Of a DNA stretch of 9,534 nt, positions 7,906 through 9,534 are shown piece after piece (the first letter of the stretch is position 1; every line of letters starts with the position of its first letter). Both the position numbers and the translations under genes were made by a program. This DNA is from CAYLZN01 sp964387935 (GTDB lineage: Bacteria > Acidobacteriota > Vicinamibacteria > Vicinamibacterales > JAFNAJ01): positions 1-9,534 of the forward strand of contig CAYLZN010000227.1 of NCBI GenBank assembly GCA_964387935.1. The letters run 5' to 3'. The notes beneath the pieces were generated by a model, which was not told the DNA's origin, did not search any database, and worked only from the letters and a program-made list of their open reading frames with translations.

Positions 7906-7981
7906 GCGAGTCGGACCGTCGGTCGTCGGTGCCCGGGTGGGCGTCGGGACCTCGTTCGGCTGCGGCCGTCCGCCCGGCGGC
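7906..7981. other. Convergent intergenic gap with inverted heptamer pair
   Basis: These 76 nt separate the convergent exchanger and phosphatase genes. CGTCGGT occurs twice in tandem at 7917-7930. This is the reverse complement of ACCGACG, a unit of array 2. A long imperfect stem (CCGGGTGG at 7933-7940 with CCGCCCGG at 7970-7977, one G-U pair, 29-nt loop) could fold, but it has no T-tract on either side, so it is not called a terminator. Confidence 0.5.
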
Positions 7982-8485
7982 TCAGTACCGCAGCCGCAAG
8001 ACGAGCGGAGGACCGACGCTGCGCATCACGACGATGAAGAGGTTCGAGTACTCCGCGTCGGCGATGGACACGCCTTCAGGGTGCCCAAGGCCCTTCAGCA
8101 CGGTCGGCACGGTGTTGGAGTGTCCCGCGTACACCGCGGTCGCCTCCCGTCCGAGGGCCCGCAGGCGCGCCACGAGCGCGTCCACGTCGTTTGCAGGAAG
8201 GATGGTGGTCTCCACGCCCTTGGCCTTCGCGAGCGGCGCCACGGTTGCCTGCGTCCGCCGGTAGGTCGTCGCGAAGATGTCCGTGACCGGCAGGTCCGCC
8301 AGCATGTCTGCCAGACGGGTCGCGCGGATCTCACCTTGCGCCGAGAGCGGCGAGTCGGTGGATTGGTCCAGGCGCTCTGCGTGCCGAGTGAGCACGATGA
8401 CGGGCTGGGCGACAGCGACGCAGGGCAGCACCGCCAGGAGGCAGGCGGCGACCGCTCCGAGCTTCTTCAGACGTGCGTATGCCAT
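7982..8485 (-). CDS. Exported histidine phosphatase family protein (phosphoglycerate-mutase-like)
   Basis: This is a 167-aa protein of the histidine phosphatase superfamily. A signal peptide is evident: Arg/Lys at residues 5-8, a hydrophobic core at 10-25 and probable cleavage AVA|Q at 26/27. The mature domain should therefore act in the periplasm. The catalytic core is present: the RH pair R34-H35 (LTRHAE, where the phospho-accepting His normally sits in RHG or RHA), the Arg of YRRTQ (R77) and the second His H122 in AGHSNT. The enzyme is short, close to the SixA/Ais size rather than a full phosphoglycerate mutase. Its substrate is unknown. C15 and C22 lie in the signal region, but C22 is not in a good lipobox. 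No Shine-Dalgarno sequence is seen, and a TATACT box lies only 8 nt before the ATG. It is convergent with the CAX gene and downstream of the tRNA pair. Confidence 0.87.
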   Translation of the reverse strand: MAYARLKKLGAVAACLLAVLPCVAVAQPVIVLTRHAERLDQSTDSPLSAQGEIRATRLADMLADLPVTDIFATTYRRTQATVAPLAKAKGVETTILPANDVDALVARLRALGREATAVYAGHSNTVPTVLKGLGHPEGVSIADAEYSNLFIVVMRSVGPPLVLRLRY

Positions 8486-8493
8486 GGCGCGCG

Positions 8494-8499
8494 AGTATA
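8494..8499 (-). promoter_or_regulatory. Candidate -10 box for a leaderless phosphatase mRNA
   Basis: On the minus strand TATACT (5 of 6 matches to TATAAT) ends 8 nt before the phosphatase ATG. Transcription would then begin at or within about two bases of the start codon. This fits the absence of a Shine-Dalgarno sequence. No clear -35 element is found at 16-18 bp spacing, so the call is tentative. Confidence 0.35.
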
Positions 8500-8525
8500 G
8501 CCCGCACGCCCCCCGCCGGACACCC

Positions 8526-8574
8526 TGTTCCTGCCGTACGCCGTGTTCCTACCGTACGCCGTACGCCGTACGCC
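8526..8574. repeat. Heptamer array 3 (GTACGCC) with an 18-nt direct repeat
   Basis: GTACGCC occurs at 8536-8542 and then three times in tandem at 8554-8574. The 18-nt stretch beginning TGTTCCT at 8526 recurs at 8544 with a single change (G to A at its eighth base). The array sits between the end of tRNA-Cys and the phosphatase start. Each GTACGCC contains the self-complementary GTAC. Confidence 0.7.
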
Positions 8575-8581
8575 TGTTTTC

Positions 8582-8656
8582 TGGAGGCGCCGCCCGGATT
8601 CGAACCGGGGAATGGAGCTTTTGCAGAGCTCTGCCTTACCACTTGGCTACGGCGCC
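8582..8656 (-). tRNA. tRNA-Cys (anticodon GCA)
   Basis: Read on the minus strand the 75 nt fold as a full cloverleaf. The acceptor stem is GGCGCCG/CGGCGCC, the D stem GCC/GGC, the anticodon stem GAGCT/AGCTC with loop CTGCAAA (anticodon GCA), followed by a five-base variable loop. The T stem is CCCGG/CCGGG with loop TTCGAAT. The discriminator base is U73, the main identity element of tRNA-Cys, and CCA is encoded at 8582-8584. It lies 79 nt downstream of tRNA-Gly on the same strand and is probably co-transcribed with it. Confidence 0.96.
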
Positions 8657-8680
8657 TGAAGGACGATGCGCATCTCCGCA

Positions 8681-8711
8681 GCGCTCGGGCAGCGCCGCGA
8701 GAGCGCTCGCG
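8681..8711 (-). other. Two adjacent perfect hairpins in the tRNA spacer
   Basis: GCGCT/AGCGC (8681-8685 and 8691-8695, 5-nt loop) abuts CGCGAG/CTCGCG (8696-8701 and 8706-8711, 4-nt loop). Both stems are perfect and no base separates them. They lie between tRNA-Gly and tRNA-Cys and could serve as processing or partial termination structures in the shared transcript. There is no T-tract. GC-rich DNA makes such stems common, so function is uncertain. Confidence 0.35.
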
Positions 8712-8735
8712 TCGGGCATGCCTGGGGGAGGGAGA

Positions 8736-8810
8736 TGGAGCGGGAAACGGGATTCGAACCCGCGACTTCGACCTTGGCAAGGTCGCACTCTACCACTGAG
8801 TTATTCCCGC
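8736..8810 (-). tRNA. tRNA-Gly (anticodon GCC)
   Basis: The minus strand gives a complete 75-nt cloverleaf. The acceptor stem is GCGGGAA/TTCCCGC, the D stem ACTC/GAGT, and the anticodon stem CGACC/GGTCG has loop TTGCCAA (anticodon GCC). The T stem is GCGGG/CCCGT with loop TTCGAAT. The discriminator is U73, as expected for glycine, and CCA is encoded at 8736-8738. It is the first gene of a Gly-Cys pair, the same order as glyW-cysT in Escherichia coli. Confidence 0.96.
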
Positions 8811-8831
8811 TCAGCCTTGCGCGCACCCGAG

Positions 8832-8861
8832 ATTGTGACACAGGCGCGGTCCACCCTTCAA
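8832..8861 (-). promoter_or_regulatory. Promoter for the tRNA-Gly/tRNA-Cys transcript
   Basis: On the minus strand, TTGAAG (8861-8856) and CACAAT (8837-8832) are separated by 18 bp. TGT directly precedes the -10 and forms an extended -10 element. Each box matches the sigma-70 consensus at four of six positions. The predicted start lies about 15 nt before the mature tRNA-Gly 5' end, a typical short tRNA leader. The -35 lies within the near-palindrome CCCTTCAAGGG. Confidence 0.5.
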
Positions 8862-8934
8862 GGGGCTGGAGCCCTCCGTCCCGGGTCTCGGGGTGGAATC
8901 CGGCCTGTTTCCTCTCCTTCCGCGTTGTCGGCGG

Positions 8935-9309
8935 TCAGTCCCCGGCCTGGAACGCCGAGGCAAACACCTCGACGTCCGGCGACCCGTTCCTTGGCCACGA
9001 GACGGACACGACGTCGAACCGGCAGGGAACGCGAGTCAGCCGGGACCGCAGGATGAACTCCTCCGCCATCCGCGCCATTCGCCGGCGCTTGGCCCAGGTG
9101 ATCGCGTCCGTGCCTCGTCCGAATCTGCCCGTCGAGCGGGCCTTGACCTCGACGAACACCAGGGTCTGGCCATCGCGCGCGATGATGTCCAATTCTCCAG
9201 CGCGCGTCCGGAAGCGCCTGGCGAGAATTGCGTACCCCCGGCGGCGCAACTCGTCGCAGGCCACATCCTCTCCGGAGATTCCGAACAACTGGCGCGCATT
9301 GGCTGGCAT
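8935..9309 (-). CDS. yraN: YraN family (UPF0102) endonuclease-like protein
   Basis: This 124-aa protein is of the UPF0102/YraN family, the usual length. The family has a PD-(D/E)xK restriction-endonuclease-like fold and its role is poorly defined. Family hallmarks are visible: GISGEDVACDELRRRGY near the N-terminus (E14), GELDIIA with D41, and FVEVKAR with E54 and K56, which together form the PD-(D/E)xK acidic and Lys set. So the catalytic residues appear intact. The ATG at 9309 is the practical start because an in-frame stop (TGA) occurs five codons upstream and no better codon lies between. No Shine-Dalgarno sequence is seen, and a perfect hairpin covers the start. The common neighbours of yraN (rnhB, rsmI) are not seen on either side here; the tRNA pair lies downstream. 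Confidence 0.9.
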   Translation of the reverse strand: MPANARQLFGISGEDVACDELRRRGYAILARRFRTRAGELDIIARDGQTLVFVEVKARSTGRFGRGTDAITWAKRRRMARMAEEFILRSRLTRVPCRFDVVSVSWPRNGSPDVEVFASAFQAGD

Positions 9310-9319
9310 GGCTGCCAGC
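9302..9319 (-). promoter_or_regulatory. Inverted repeat covering the yraN start codon
   Basis: GCTGGCA and TGCCAGC form perfect 7-bp arms with a 4-nt loop. In the minus-strand transcript the A of the ATG lies in the loop and the TG in the 3' arm, so the fold would mask the start codon. It could also be a DNA-binding palindrome or chance. Confidence 0.3.
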
Positions 9320-9480
9320 GATCAATGGCAAGGGCCGTGCCAGCCTCGCCGGGGCCGAGGTCGCCCTCCCGGCGACGACGGCTCAGTGAAGCGTGACCAG
9401 ACACCGACGTGACGTGACCGGAATCCGACCGGGCCGGCCACTCCTGCGCAGCCGCCGTGGAGCCCGGGCCATGCAGCCTG
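9310..9480. other. GC-rich intergenic region upstream of yraN
   Basis: No supported gene is seen in these 171 nt. The stretch stays very GC-rich to 9480 and includes a short GTGAC repetition near 9404-9418. No clear promoter for yraN could be assigned. Confidence 0.4.
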
Positions 9481-9534
9481 CTAGTACTACTTTGTCAGAT
9501 TCGTAGTTCGACTTCTTTGAGTTTCAGCATCCAG
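9481..9534. other. AT-rich tail with sharp composition break, possible mobile-element edge
   Basis: Counting bases gives 22 of 54 G+C (about 41%) here, against 46 of 60 (about 77%) in 9421-9480. The break falls next to the palindrome TAGTACTA (9482-9489), followed by CTTTGTCAGA, which could be the tip of an insertion-sequence inverted repeat. On the minus strand a frame reads WMLKLKEVELRI then stop (TGA at 9499-9497), possibly the C-terminus of a gene lying beyond the window. Too little is present to choose. Confidence 0.35.

Noticed and set aside
8473..8799. Plus-strand open frame through both tRNAs
   Set aside because: Its peptide motifs (PGFEPG, GIRTRDFD) are the well-known artefact of translating antisense tRNA genes.
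8863..8874. GGGCT/AGCCC stem downstream of yraN as a terminator
   Set aside because: It is a 5-bp stem with a 2-nt loop and no T-tract, and it overlaps the region just upstream of the tRNA promoter.

Overview
This is a GC-rich (roughly two-thirds G+C) chromosomal segment from a Gram-negative, diderm bacterium. The diderm call rests on a complete RND efflux operon with its own TolC-type outer-membrane channel. Short intergenic arrays with a 7-nt period and the codon usage recall high-GC Acidobacteriota such as Vicinamibacteria. That placement is an inference from memory and the sequence does not prove it.

Positions 1-6671 hold a resistance-type operon on the + strand: a TetR-family regulator, a TolC-like outer-membrane factor, a periplasmic adaptor lipoprotein and an HAE1-type inner-membrane pump. 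The genes are packed tightly: a 6-nt gap, then an ATGA overlap, then a 2-nt gap. A perfect 6+6 inverted repeat (107-122) just upstream of the preferred tetR start is a likely operator, so the regulator probably controls itself and the pump. A second gene appears to start divergently on the - strand at base 8 and runs out of the window.

Positions 6672-6816 are noncoding and carry two abutting but unrelated heptamer arrays, seven units of TTTnCnG and then eight units of ACCGAnn. Next comes a Ca2+/H+ exchanger of the CAX family (6817-7905, +). It converges on a small exported histidine-phosphatase-family protein (7982-8485, -). Two inverted ACCGACG units (read as CGTCGGT) lie downstream of the exchanger, and a third array (GTACGCC) lies upstream of the phosphatase.

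Positions 8582-8810 hold tRNA-Gly(GCC) and tRNA-Cys(GCA), both on the - strand with encoded CCA ends and a recognisable promoter at 8832-8861. A yraN-family gene (8935-9309, -) follows. The last 54 bases drop abruptly from about 77% to about 41% G+C, which may mark the edge of a mobile element or another foreign segment.

The protein-coding genes belong to known families. The most unusual content is the intergenic heptamer arrays: three different sequence families that share the same 7-nt period.
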